Source: Spirosoma aerolatum (GTDB lineage: Bacteria; Bacteroidota; Bacteroidia; Cytophagales; Spirosomataceae). Taken from it: a DNA stretch of 64,000 bases. The stretch spans positions 6,581,501 to 6,645,500 of the forward strand of contig NZ_CP020104.1 in NCBI RefSeq assembly GCF_002056795.1. The letters are read 5' to 3'. The notes under the pieces were generated by a model, which was given only the letters and a program-made list of their open reading frames with translations, did not search any database and had not been told where the DNA came from. The position numbers were made by a program, and so were the translations under genes. This document shows, in pieces, positions 54,856 to 63,449 of the stretch (its first letter is position 1; each line of letters begins with the position of its first letter).

Positions 54856-57717
54856 TTAGCGCATTAATTCATCGAATGTCAGGCTTATGTAATACATACC
54901 GCCAATTTGCGCCAAACCATAGCCCTGTGCGTAATACTTGTTCAGGAGGTTGGTCCCTCCTACTTTAACGACAGTTTTATACGCTGGCAGTTTGTAGGAT
55001 ACCTGCGCATCCAGACTTGACCAGGCAGGTAACCAGACATCACCGGCAGTAATCCCCTGCTCCCACCATACGCGGTCTGTCCAGCGATAGGTTAGTGTTG
55101 CTCCTATATGATCTGTAATATGGGGGTTATTTAAACCAACAGTATAGCGATTTTCAGGCGTATTGAAATAGTTTCGCCCTCGTTGAGCTACTTCAGGTTT
55201 ACTCATTTTACGTTTGATGATCGGTACGCCTGCGTTATCATTTACCAGATTCTCCTGGGCATCGCGCAGGGTAATTAAACCTACCTGATGAGCATAGTTA
55301 CCCGTCAGCATAAAATTCCGCCCCAGGCTGTATTCCATTCCCGCTCCCCAGCCATCGACAATAATGTCGCTAAGCGAGTTTAGATTGACTTGTACGATTC
55401 GATAGGCCTCTTTACTCAGATCAGCAATCTGTCCGGTGTTAGGCTGATAAACATTCTGAGCTGTGATAAAGTCAGTGTATTTGCTGTGAAAGTAGTAGGC
55501 ATCGATAGAAACTTTATTCTGAATCAGTGTTTTATAGCCAATCTCCCAGGTTCTTAATTTCTCCGTTTTAAAACTACCAGGGGTAAATGCACGAGCCTGA
55601 AGCTGAGCCTCGGTGATGCGACCAGCCGAAAAATCGGCAACATCACTCTCCAGGTAAGCCGGTTTCGACAATAATCCAGCCGTTTCAAGAGTAGGCGCTA
55701 ATCCACCAACTTCACCAGATCGCCCTACTATTGGCACCGAAAACAACTGGCCCGGCGTCGGATTATGAAAGGCCATTTGCCAGGAGGCCCGGAAGTTATG
55801 CGACCCAAGACTGGCTACTGCTGATGCACGGGGCGATAGACCGCCTGTCAAATACTGATTCTTATCGTACCGAACAGCAAGCGTAGGTTTAACCAAAAGC
55901 TTATCACCGACCGATAGTTCTTTGGAAGCCTGGATATATGCACCGTACTCGTTGATAGTATATTCCGAACTATCGGGCTTCAGGGACACCAGCGTGCCTC
56001 CTGTATTGAGCGCATAATGGCGTACACTGGCCCCGACAACGATGTCTGCCACGCCTATTAGCTCCTTGAAATTATACATCCCTTCGTAGTGCCACAAGGC
56101 TGAATTGTCCCGAAAACGGGTACCTCTGGCGCCACGATAACCGGGGATTGTATCGGTATCATAGGTGGTTGCAAATGCATCGCGTGCGGCATCAAACCGA
56201 TTTGTGCCCGGTAAAAAACGGCCTCGGTCGGCCGTTAGCCGGGATTGGCCAACCGTCACTTTATTCTCAACATACGCCTGACCGAACTCCGCAGCCCACT
56301 GAGCCAGGGATTTCCAGTTTGTATTGATAGCAAGTGCTGTCTGGCCGAGGTTCCAGGCTTCGGCCATTTGCTGGGTCGTGTACGCCCGGAGGAAAAAGTT
56401 TTCGCCACGCACTTCAGCCTTGATCTGATGCCGTTGATAATCAGGAAAGTATTCCCTGAAATTAGCCGTACGCATAAAATTTCCACTCCCATAGTTCCAA
56501 CCGATCGAAGCTTCAATATCGTCGGTAAGTTTGTAATGCAGGGACAGATTTACCCGGTTATTGACCACTTTACCATTGTTGCCCAGCAACTCTAATTCCG
56601 TGTAGCCTGTACGCGTCACTAACTTATTCTGTAACAATACATTGGCGTAGTTTGACGGAAATATATACGAACTACCATTTCCGCCCACTTCATCGCCATA
56701 CACGTTTACGCCATCGTATTGGAAATTGTTGTCGGGGTTATTGTTCGGGATGTAGCCTACGCCAATTGCAATTCCTCCCTGATTGCGATCAGTAGCAAAG
56801 AAGCCCGGTCGGGAACGGGTCTGTCGATCGCTATAGTCATCGGCAATGAAGTCGGTCCCCATAAATCGCTGAATATTCACCTTAAAAGCAAAGCGGTCGC
56901 CAAGTTGCCGGGCATATCGAATCGCCAGATCACCAAAGGCTTTCGGTCCAAAATCTGGCTTCCCGACATTATTTACCCCCTCTTTGAGCTGAACACTTAA
57001 CCCCTGATATGTAAATGGGTTTTTGCTGTTCGTAAGCATAAGCCCCTGTTCGGCATCTGGCCCATACAGAGCCGACGAAGCGCCCGGCACTAGTTCAATG
57101 CTTTCAACGTCCAGATCAGGAATACCCGCCACATTACCGAATCCAAAGCCCAAACCCGGCGACCGATTATCCATGCCATCATTCAGTTGCACAAACCGAG
57201 CGTTGTTGTTTGACCCAAAACCACGAAGATTAACGGATTTAAAGGTCAGGCTTTGGGTGATCAGATCAACACCTTTAACATTCTGAAGCGCGTCGAATGG
57301 ACTAAAAGCAGGGGACTGACTAAACGACCTGTTATCAAGTCGTTCTATAGTCACGGAGGTCTTCTGAATATCTTCGGGAACACGGCTCGCGGCCCGTACC
57401 AATTCATCTGTAATCACGGTCTCTTCAACCAGTTTTACCTGAATCCGTCGAAAATTGCTCCCGCGTACTTGCACTTCTTTTCGTTGATAACCGATTGACG
57501 ATACGGTAATGATCAGTGGTAACTCGCTGGTCGTTTGTAGGGTAAATCGGCCATTTGCCTGCGAAGTAGTCCCGTTCGTTGTTCCCTGAATAATGATGGT
57601 TACGCCTGCCAGGGGATGCTCTTTTTCATCGGTGACGATACCGGCAAGGTTTAACTGCGCAAAAGCCGTAGCTATTCCCTGTAGCGTAAATCCCAGTAAA
57701 AGAAAGAGATGTCTCAT
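54856..57717 (-). CDS. TonB-dependent receptor with carboxypeptidase-D-like N-domain
   Basis: A 953-residue outer-membrane receptor with a signal peptide (LFLLLGFTLQGIATAFAQ). The N-terminal extension (about 24-105, GIVTDEKEHPLAGVTIIIQGT) is a CarbopepD_reg-like domain; the plug contains KSVNLRGFGSNNN and VESIELVPGASSALYGPDAEQG, and the barrel ends in GMYYISLTFDELMR. It is not SusC-like (no RagA LQGKxPG motif, no SusD neighbour), so a siderophore, vitamin or small-peptide ligand is likely. The downstream DELMR tail after the last Phe strand is slightly unusual. Confidence 0.92.
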   Translation of the reverse strand: MRHLFLLLGFTLQGIATAFAQLNLAGIVTDEKEHPLAGVTIIIQGTTNGTTSQANGRFTLQTTSELPLIITVSSIGYQRKEVQVRGSNFRRIQVKLVEETVITDELVRAASRVPEDIQKTSVTIERLDNRSFSQSPAFSPFDALQNVKGVDLITQSLTFKSVNLRGFGSNNNARFVQLNDGMDNRSPGLGFGFGNVAGIPDLDVESIELVPGASSALYGPDAEQGLMLTNSKNPFTYQGLSVQLKEGVNNVGKPDFGPKAFGDLAIRYARQLGDRFAFKVNIQRFMGTDFIADDYSDRQTRSRPGFFATDRNQGGIAIGVGYIPNNNPDNNFQYDGVNVYGDEVGGNGSSYIFPSNYANVLLQNKLVTRTGYTELELLGNNGKVVNNRVNLSLHYKLTDDIEASIGWNYGSGNFMRTANFREYFPDYQRHQIKAEVRGENFFLRAYTTQQMAEAWNLGQTALAINTNWKSLAQWAAEFGQAYVENKVTVGQSRLTADRGRFLPGTNRFDAARDAFATTYDTDTIPGYRGARGTRFRDNSALWHYEGMYNFKELIGVADIVVGASVRHYALNTGGTLVSLKPDSSEYTINEYGAYIQASKELSVGDKLLVKPTLAVRYDKNQYLTGGLSPRASAVASLGSHNFRASWQMAFHNPTPGQLFSVPIVGRSGEVGGLAPTLETAGLLSKPAYLESDVADFSAGRITEAQLQARAFTPGSFKTEKLRTWEIGYKTLIQNKVSIDAYYFHSKYTDFITAQNVYQPNTGQIADLSKEAYRIVQVNLNSLSDIIVDGWGAGMEYSLGRNFMLTGNYAHQVGLITLRDAQENLVNDNAGVPIIKRKMSKPEVAQRGRNYFNTPENRYTVGLNNPHITDHIGATLTYRWTDRVWWEQGITAGDVWLPAWSSLDAQVSYKLPAYKTVVKVGGTNLLNKYYAQGYGLAQIGGMYYISLTFDELMR

Positions 57718-58052
57718 AAGCTACCGTTTTGAGGAAGTAGTAAGTTGATCATATACGTTTGAACTACTTACACGAATTGATGTTTAATGATGGCTCGTTC
57801 CTGGATACTCTAGCTCCTATTCGATGCCTTTTTGTTGCGTTACGAAATCAGTTATGTGCCGCTTTATCGATTACGAAACCCTATACACGTTATCTCTTGT
57901 CCTGCCAGAAGTAACCGCAAATATCATAAAAATAGAAAAGCTGTTTGCGTTATTTGATACATAACGCAAACAGCTTTCTTAAAGTGAAAAAATTTATGCT
58001 CTGGTCGTCGGAATAATAAACTCCACGTTTATTACAGACGCACTTACTCGCT
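57718..58052. other. Intergenic region between two TonB receptor genes
   Basis: About 335 bp without a supported gene. The right half contains the terminator of the upstream receptor (57935-57977); the left half must hold the promoter of the downstream receptor, but I find no exact TAnnTTTG on the minus strand. A GTAGTAAG/CTACTTAC partial dyad lies at about 57736-57773. Confidence 0.55.
57935..57977 (-). terminator. Rho-independent terminator of upstream TonB receptor gene
   Basis: AAAGCTGTTTGCGTTAT (57937-57953) and ATAACGCAAACAGCTTT (57961-57977) are perfect 17-bp complements with a 7-nt loop. On the minus strand the stem is followed by TTTTCTATTTTTA. Confidence 0.85.
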
Positions 58053-60620
58053 TTAAAATGTATAACGAAGCGTTATACCGTAGGTTCTAGGATCGCCTAC
58101 GATACCCGCATAATGGCCAGCGCTTCCGGGAGCCGCTAACAATTGCTCGTAGTAGTTGGTATTGAATAGGTTTCTACCCCATATGAATACCGAAACCCCT
58201 GTCGATGCCCGGAACCCAAGTCGGCTATTGAACAAGCTATATCCGTCAATATTTAAATACTGGGACGGTGAAGGGCTTGATGAAAACGATGACCGATAGA
58301 ATGCATCAACGCCAAAGAAATAATTGCCTTTCAGGTTGAAAAACTCTCCTCGTGCCGTTGCCTCACCCCCTAATGAACCTGACCATTTAGAAATACCGGG
58401 CAGAACCCCGCCCGAAACATCCTTGAAGGCCTGCTCACCTCCTGTTTCTTCCAGCGGTACAGGTGCATTCTTGAACGATACGTAGATCCCATCGGTATAA
58501 GCCAGTGCCGTGTTGAGCGTTAAATGATTACCCACCCGCACGTTTCCATCCAACTCAACACCCAGCACCCGAACCTTCTCCGCATTAGCCAGATAGCCTC
58601 TGTTCACACCCGGTTCAGGGGTTTGCACCTGCGTTTGATAGTCTTTGATTTCAGTGTCATAAACGATAAGGTTCAGCGTAGAGTTGGGCGACGGCTTTGT
58701 CTTTAAACCAAATTCAATGTGATTGACGGACTCAGGCTTCACTTTAGCCAAATCGAGTAATACCTGCCCATTGGCCGTTGGTAATCCACCGATATTGATC
58801 CCAACCGGTTTGTAGCTTATCGCATATGTTCCGAAAGCATTAACAGCATTACCGACTTTATATTGCAGGGTAACCTGCCCGGAGAAATTTCCTTCCGATA
58901 CGTCCGTATCAAACGCCTGATTGGTATAAACAGCATTCTTTAAGGCAAGGAGTGCGGGGTCTGTCGTTTGCAGGCCTCCGTACGTTTCCCGCTTATAATT
59001 GGCAACTTTCTTATCGTAGTTGTAACGAATGCCCGGTAAAACGTGAAGATTGTCGCTTATAGCCCAGTCAAGCTGACCAAAAACAGCTAACCCTGTGCTT
59101 TGAATCCGGTTCGTGGTGCGTATACCGAAATTATCGAACAAGCCTGGGGTTTTCCAGAGGGCGCTGGTAGAACTTTGGGCAAAACGCCACTGAGCCGAAC
59201 CAGCTTCTTCAGTCTGCACAGGGTCTGATTTCAGATCCTGCCAAAGGCCGAAAAATCCAATCACACCACTCAATCTCGACGATACTTTACCGGCATACCG
59301 TATCTCCTGCGACCATTGATCATGGACCGAGTTTCCCGAGGAAATCGTAAAGACCGGTAAACCGATATAATCTCGGTCATTCAGGGGAGTCCACCGCCAG
59401 TGACGCCATGCCGTCGTAGAGGTCAGTGTACCATTGCCGATTTTTATATCGGCGTTAAGCGAGATACCGCCCAGTTTATTATCCGCCTTGGAAGGTGTAT
59501 CCAGATCGACAATGCGTTCAAAGGCGCTCGAATAAGGCAGCTTGTAATTTAAATCGGCAATAATGGCATTGAACTGGCGATAAGCTGCCCGTTTTGTTGG
59601 CACCACACCTGCTACTGGCCAGCCGTAGCCATTTGGTTTTTGCGTAGAGGCATCACCGATCAGGGTAATTTTTACATTATCGGAGGGTGTATAAAGCAGT
59701 TGACCACGGAAACCGATATTGTTGATGTCATTGATATTTTGCTGGGTATGTACATTGTAGAACAGACCGTCCCGCTGCGTACCTGTAAACGACACCCTTG
59801 CCGCCAGTTTCTTACTCAAGGGGCCTGTTAGAGAACCCTTTGCCTGAATGAATCCGTAATTGCCGTAGCTTAATTCAAAGCTTCCGCTGGGCACAAAACT
59901 AGCCTGCCGTGTGGTAATGTTGAAAGCGCCCGCCGTTGTATTTTTGCCATATAAGGTTCCCTGAGGCCCTCGTAATACCTCAACCTGCTCAATATCAATA
60001 AAGTCAAGCGCGGTAGCGGCCGGACGTGCATAGTAAACACCATCGACGTAAAAGCCAACACCCGGATCGATACCATCGTTTGTCAGGCCAAACGTTGAGC
60101 CTAATCCGCGAATATTGAGCGTCGTATTCCGTGCATTTGACGCGTACAATTGTACGGTTGGAACAAGTTCTTTCAGTCGGTTCACATTGAAAGCCCCGGC
60201 ATCTTCGGCCCGAGTCCCTCCTACGATCGAGATCGGAATAGGAACCTCCTGCGCTGATTCCTGACGCCGTCGGGATGTAATCACCACATCAGCTAACTGA
60301 TTGGCACCTTCTTCCAACTGGATTTCTGTATTGTTATCACTAACGATAACTTCCTTAGTCTGATACCCCAGGAACGATACCACAACCGTAAAGGGGAGCT
60401 TCTGACCAGTAAGCAGTTTAAACTGCCCATCTGGATCGGTCGCATTACCGTTGGTTGTTCCTTTAATAGTTACGGTAGCCCCAACCAGCACTTCTTTGGT
60501 GCGGGCGTCAACAATCTTGCCGGTTACAGTTGAATTGATAATAGGGGCATTTTGTGCAGATGCCAATAGGGAATAAACAATTAACCCTATCGACAAAGTG
60601 GATTTTAAAAGTCTATACAT
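58053..60620 (-). CDS. TonB-dependent receptor, proteobacterial-type plug
   Basis: An 855-residue outer-membrane receptor with signal peptide (LSIGLIVYSLLASAQ). A CarbopepD_reg-like domain (about 30-110, GKIVDARTKEVLVGATV) is followed by a plug whose motif VEVLRGPQGTLYGKNTTAGA and the DGVYYAR segment are like receptors common in Alphaproteobacteria (Caulobacter/Sphingomonas type). The C-terminal strand YGITLRYTF ends in Phe, as usual. The substrate is unknown. The combined features suggest an exchange between phyla or old family mixing; this is inference. A perfect 26-bp palindrome lies upstream. Confidence 0.92.
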   Translation of the reverse strand: MYRLLKSTLSIGLIVYSLLASAQNAPIINSTVTGKIVDARTKEVLVGATVTIKGTTNGNATDPDGQFKLLTGQKLPFTVVVSFLGYQTKEVIVSDNNTEIQLEEGANQLADVVITSRRRQESAQEVPIPISIVGGTRAEDAGAFNVNRLKELVPTVQLYASNARNTTLNIRGLGSTFGLTNDGIDPGVGFYVDGVYYARPAATALDFIDIEQVEVLRGPQGTLYGKNTTAGAFNITTRQASFVPSGSFELSYGNYGFIQAKGSLTGPLSKKLAARVSFTGTQRDGLFYNVHTQQNINDINNIGFRGQLLYTPSDNVKITLIGDASTQKPNGYGWPVAGVVPTKRAAYRQFNAIIADLNYKLPYSSAFERIVDLDTPSKADNKLGGISLNADIKIGNGTLTSTTAWRHWRWTPLNDRDYIGLPVFTISSGNSVHDQWSQEIRYAGKVSSRLSGVIGFFGLWQDLKSDPVQTEEAGSAQWRFAQSSTSALWKTPGLFDNFGIRTTNRIQSTGLAVFGQLDWAISDNLHVLPGIRYNYDKKVANYKRETYGGLQTTDPALLALKNAVYTNQAFDTDVSEGNFSGQVTLQYKVGNAVNAFGTYAISYKPVGINIGGLPTANGQVLLDLAKVKPESVNHIEFGLKTKPSPNSTLNLIVYDTEIKDYQTQVQTPEPGVNRGYLANAEKVRVLGVELDGNVRVGNHLTLNTALAYTDGIYVSFKNAPVPLEETGGEQAFKDVSGGVLPGISKWSGSLGGEATARGEFFNLKGNYFFGVDAFYRSSFSSSPSPSQYLNIDGYSLFNSRLGFRASTGVSVFIWGRNLFNTNYYEQLLAAPGSAGHYAGIVGDPRTYGITLRYTF

Positions 60621-60945
60621 TCTACTTGTGTTTAATGGTACTTTTCAGGCATGTCCTATGAAGCGCTACGGTCTATATGCAAATCGCTATACGTGCTCAT
60701 CATTTTCGCCATGCCTGCGTGCTGGCTATTGTTTTCTATTCTCCTACTAATCCCGGTTGTAGATAGACTATAAGTACTTATAGTCTATTGAATTAATAGA
60801 TTTCACAAAACAGCTATATGTTTTTTTCTATTCCAAACGATCCTGGTAAAAAAACCATCGAACCGATTGATTTTCTTGTTTAGTGGCTAAGAAAGCTTGG
60901 AATAAGTCAATGAACTTTTAGGAGAGGTCAGTATAGAGCTGACTT
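60621..60945. other. Intergenic region upstream of TonB receptor gene
   Basis: About 325 bp without a supported gene. It holds the 26-bp palindrome at 60763-60788 and A/T-rich flanks. No exact TAnnTTTG element is seen on the minus strand. The right end runs into the permease relic. Confidence 0.55.
60763..60788. promoter_or_regulatory. Perfect 26-bp palindrome, possible operator
   Basis: From 60763 the sequence ATAGACTATAAGT is followed by its exact reverse complement ACTTATAGTCTAT, with no spacer. It lies about 143 bp upstream of the TonB receptor start. The form fits a dimeric regulator site; a cruciform or relic is also possible. Confidence 0.55.
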
Positions 60946-61331
60946 ATGCGGCATACTGGCCAGTATTTTTGTCTCCCTGGCCATCCTCATTTCGTGCTTA
61001 GGGTTGTTTGGGTTGGCTTCCTTCACGGCAGAATGATGAACGAAAGAGATTGGCATTCGCAAAGCGCTTAGCATCGGTTATCAACCTGTGGCAGTTGATT
61101 TCTAAAGACTTTGTGGTGTTGGTCTTGATTGCCTGTCTGATCACGCCCCCGATTACCTATAACCTGATAAACAGCTGGTGGGACCATTACACTTATCGCG
61201 TCGACCTATCCTGGTGGATTTTTGCGGTGGCCATTGTGGGAGCGCTGACGATAGCTACCAACAGTTTCCAAGCGCTAAAATTGGATTTCGTTAAGCGAGA
61301 AAATGCCGTTATGAAGCTTACTACTCGATAA
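60946..61331 (+). pseudogene. Relic of an FtsX/MacB-type ABC transporter permease (C-terminal part)
   Basis: One frame reads ASIFVSLAILISCLGLFGL then ASFTAE, two consecutive TGA stops (61033-61038), and TKEIGIRKAL. The following frame, shifted by one, continues VINLWQLISKDFVVLVLIAC, a second hydrophobic helix around DLSWWIFAVAIVGAL and a stop at 61331. Together they match the last two transmembrane helices and the EQRTKEIGIRKxLGAS loop of MacB-type permeases common in Bacteroidota. The N-terminal 80% is missing, so this is a dead gene fragment. It lies about 195 bp before an insertion sequence. Confidence 0.82.
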
Positions 61332-61519
61332 ATTTAGCACTGGATACACAGGTCGTCGCCAGTTGTCCACGGCCACAACTACCCAACTTTTGTGATCAAG
61401 ACGAGTGGCAATCGTCCATCTGAGTAAAGAAACAACCAAGGTACTGGTTGATAGGAATTGACTCAGCTTTACACAAAGTCAGTAGTTGTTACAATAAGTG
61501 GATACCTAGTAACATTTTC

Positions 61520-61525
61520 TATTTA
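61520..61525. repeat. Left target-site duplication of the IS element
   Basis: TATTTA directly before the left inverted repeat matches TATTTA directly after the right one (62475-62480). Confidence 0.65.
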
Positions 61526-61540
61526 ATCTAAGTTGTATGA
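61526..61540 (+). repeat. Left terminal inverted repeat of IS
   Basis: ATCTAAGTTGTATGA, perfect complement of 62460-62474. The match runs outward two more bases (TA) on both sides, but those belong to the proposed target duplication. Confidence 0.8.
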
Positions 61541-61589
61541 AAATAGCTTGATGGGACACCAAGAAAAAAGACATAGCCAAGAGCAAGAG

Positions 61590-61597
61590 TACCTTTG
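61590..61597 (+). promoter_or_regulatory. Putative -7 promoter element of the transposase gene
   Basis: TACCTTTG matches TAnnTTTG exactly, 33 bp before the transposase ATG and inside the IS. No TTG at the usual distance. Confidence 0.35.
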
Positions 61598-61629
61598 AGG
61601 TGCGAAAACATCAGTAACCCGCTCTGACT

Positions 61630-62472
61630 ATGTCTGAAAAAGTAGTGGCAATTTACTGCTTTCTAGATGATTTCTTTCTAGAAACCAATCACCCTGGATC
61701 GACCAAACCACAAGCTAAACCTAAAGTAACAGACAGCATTGTGTTGACTACCGCCATCATATCGGCTCGTTTCTTTGGGGGCAACCAAGCTTCAGCCATG
61801 CTCTATATGGCGGACAAGCAGGGTGTCCTTATGCTGGAAAAGTCGGCCTTTAATCGCCGGTTGCATCGACTCGCTCATACCTTGAGTGTCTTATTTTATT
61901 ATTTGGCCGACTTCTTTAAAGCCTTGAATGTGAGCAGTCAGTATCTAATTGATTCATTTCCTGTATCGGTTTGCGATAATATTCGCATCAGCCGTTCACG
62001 GTTGGTCAAGGGGGAAGAGTATCGAGGCAAAATTGCTTCCAAACGACGGTTCTTCTTTGGGTATCGGGTGCAAGTAGTGACCACCAGTACTAAGCAGCCC
62101 GTGCAATTTTTTATTCTTCCGGGTTCGTACGCGGATATAACAGCTCTTCAGATGATGCATTTGCATTTGCCCGCAGGTAGCGAGGTGTTTGGTGATGCTG
62201 CCTACACCGACTACGAACAAGAGGAACTGTACGCTGATTGTGAACAGATTTCCTTACAGATTCAACGCAAGAGTAATAGTCATCGGGCTGACCCGATTTG
62301 GATAGCCGCTTACAAGAAGATGCGTCGTCAGGCAATCGAACAAGCTTTTAGTCAAGTCAAGTTGCGATTTCCTCAAAAGATTCATGCCGTTACCGAAGCG
62401 GGTTTCCTGATCAAGCTTGTCTTATTTCTACTTGCATACGCTCTAGAATCAAACTTGTATCATACAACTTAG
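61630..62472 (+). CDS. IS982-family transposase
   Basis: A 280-residue transposase close to the usual IS982 length. The segment LIDSFPVSVCDNIRI is typical of the family. A DDE triad can be placed at D108 (IDSFP), D189 (FGDAAYTD) and E237 (RQAIEQAFSQVK), with the following basic K-L-R-F segment. The coding frame is intact and fills most of the element. It catalyses cut-and-paste movement of the IS. The TAG stop overlaps the right terminal repeat. Confidence 0.92.
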   Translation: MSEKVVAIYCFLDDFFLETNHPGSTKPQAKPKVTDSIVLTTAIISARFFGGNQASAMLYMADKQGVLMLEKSAFNRRLHRLAHTLSVLFYYLADFFKALNVSSQYLIDSFPVSVCDNIRISRSRLVKGEEYRGKIASKRRFFFGYRVQVVTTSTKQPVQFFILPGSYADITALQMMHLHLPAGSEVFGDAAYTDYEQEELYADCEQISLQIQRKSNSHRADPIWIAAYKKMRRQAIEQAFSQVKLRFPQKIHAVTEAGFLIKLVLFLLAYALESNLYHTT

Positions 62473-62474
62473 AT
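62460..62474 (-). repeat. Right terminal inverted repeat of IS
   Basis: TCATACAACTTAGAT, perfect complement of 61526-61540; it overlaps the transposase stop codon. Confidence 0.8.
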
Positions 62475-62480
62475 TATTTA
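62475..62480. repeat. Right target-site duplication of the IS element
   Basis: TATTTA, identical to 61520-61525 on the other side of the element. Confidence 0.65.
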
Positions 62481-62499
62481 GCCCTTATCCTCAACCTAA

Positions 62500-62532
62500 A
62501 AACGAGCCACTTTCACAGAAAGTGGCTCGTTT
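62500..62532 (-). terminator. Rho-independent terminator of the ImmA-like gene
   Basis: AAACGAGCCACTTT (62500-62513) and AAAGTGGCTCGTTT (62519-62532) are perfect complements; on the minus strand GTTTTTAGG follows, giving the U-tract. Confidence 0.88.
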
Positions 62533-62552
62533 CTTTTAAACTGATGCATTAT

Positions 62553-63233
62553 CTACGCAGCCCGGCTACTCTGCGGACGACGCAGAATAGGTGACCGAAG
62601 CGATTGTGCATTGGCTTCTTCTATGACCTGTTCCGACACCATACCCAGATGATTAGCCCGCTTCAGTACATAATCGAATGGCAGGTTGAAATAATTGGCA
62701 ACTTCACTACGGAAACTATCGGGGAAACGGGTAAGCCGCAGACCAAAGAATTTACGCACCTCCGACTCAGGAAGCATAGCAGCCAGGGCTACCCGTTCAG
62801 CTTCAGCCAGCAGTTCTTTTCTGACAGGATACAAATGTTCGAGGCCAACGGAAGCCGCCAGAATATTCAAAAACAGATTTTTGTACATCATCGACAACTC
62901 GGCGGGCAATATCACCCATCCCTGCTCCCGAAACTTGGCCGAAAAGCCAGTCAGGCCTTGTTCTCCCCGGATTTCACCTGCAATAAACTCATCTGGAAAC
63001 TGAAGCCGGTCATCCGTTTTCTGTAGCCGGAATACAACGGCTTCAACAGGGCTTTTTTGAAAGAGCAGGTTAGCCGGGAGCGCCCGGGTTGCCTCCCACT
63101 GATCAGTCATACGCATAAACAAACTTTCGTTTACGGGCAGATTGTCGGGGTTACCGAGGCTTATGAGCATTCGACGGAAAGCGGCCAGAAAATCAATCTG
63201 GAGTTGGGCTGGATTCGAACGTCCTTTTTTCAT
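62553..63233 (-). CDS. ImmA/IrrE-like protein without HExxH motif
   Basis: The frame is open to 63347, but the ATG at 63233 (MKKGRSNPAQLQIDF) is preferred, since a promoter-like pair at 63312-63341 lies upstream of it; this gives 226 residues. The C-terminal part reads LLAEAERVALAAMLPESEVRKF and YFNLPFDYVLKRANHLGMV, the order of the C-terminal half of ImmA/IrrE (M78) proteins (EAxxFAAxLLMPE, then FxVSxxAxxxRLxxLGL). The zinc-binding HExxH expected just before it is absent. ImmA/IrrE proteases cleave repressors; this one may be inactive or a regulator. The relation is inferred from the pattern only. No repressor gene is beside it. Confidence 0.65.
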   Translation of the reverse strand: MKKGRSNPAQLQIDFLAAFRRMLISLGNPDNLPVNESLFMRMTDQWEATRALPANLLFQKSPVEAVVFRLQKTDDRLQFPDEFIAGEIRGEQGLTGFSAKFREQGWVILPAELSMMYKNLFLNILAASVGLEHLYPVRKELLAEAERVALAAMLPESEVRKFFGLRLTRFPDSFRSEVANYFNLPFDYVLKRANHLGMVSEQVIEEANAQSLRSPILRRPQSSRAA

Positions 63234-63311
63234 GCGGATTGAGTTGCCAGGTACGGTTTTGTCAACAATTGCTGGCTCATTAGTCGTGTTGTTCGTTGAA
63301 AATTGGGGAGG

Positions 63312-63341
63312 TAAATATAAACAATAACTCGCTGAAAACAA
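63312..63341 (-). promoter_or_regulatory. Promoter-like pair of the ImmA-like gene
   Basis: On the minus strand TTG (63341-63339), a 19-bp spacer and TATATTTA (63319-63312) match the TTG/TAnnTTTG consensus with only the last base (A for G) differing. It favours the start codon at 63233. Confidence 0.5.
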
Positions 63342-63449
63342 AGACATAAACCAGAGAAAGTATTATCCTGTTATTCATTCCGGTTTAGAGTTCGTATCTT
63401 GCTCTGACCAGACGGTCAATTACTTCTTTTATGACCTTCCGAAAGTCCA

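Larger units (their letters stand above)
61526..62474 (+). mobile_element. IS982-family-like insertion sequence, complete
   Basis: A 949-bp element with 15-bp perfect terminal inverted repeats: ATCTAAGTTGTATGA (61526-61540) and TCATACAACTTAGAT (62460-62474). It is flanked by a 6-bp direct repeat TATTTA. It holds one transposase gene with an intact DDE set, so it could be active. The stop codon of the transposase lies inside the right inverted repeat. Family assignment is from the transposase. Confidence 0.82.

Noticed and set aside
63234..63347. Longer start (63347) for the ImmA-like gene
   Set aside because: It would lie upstream of the promoter-like pair at 63312-63341, and the extra residues show no family similarity.
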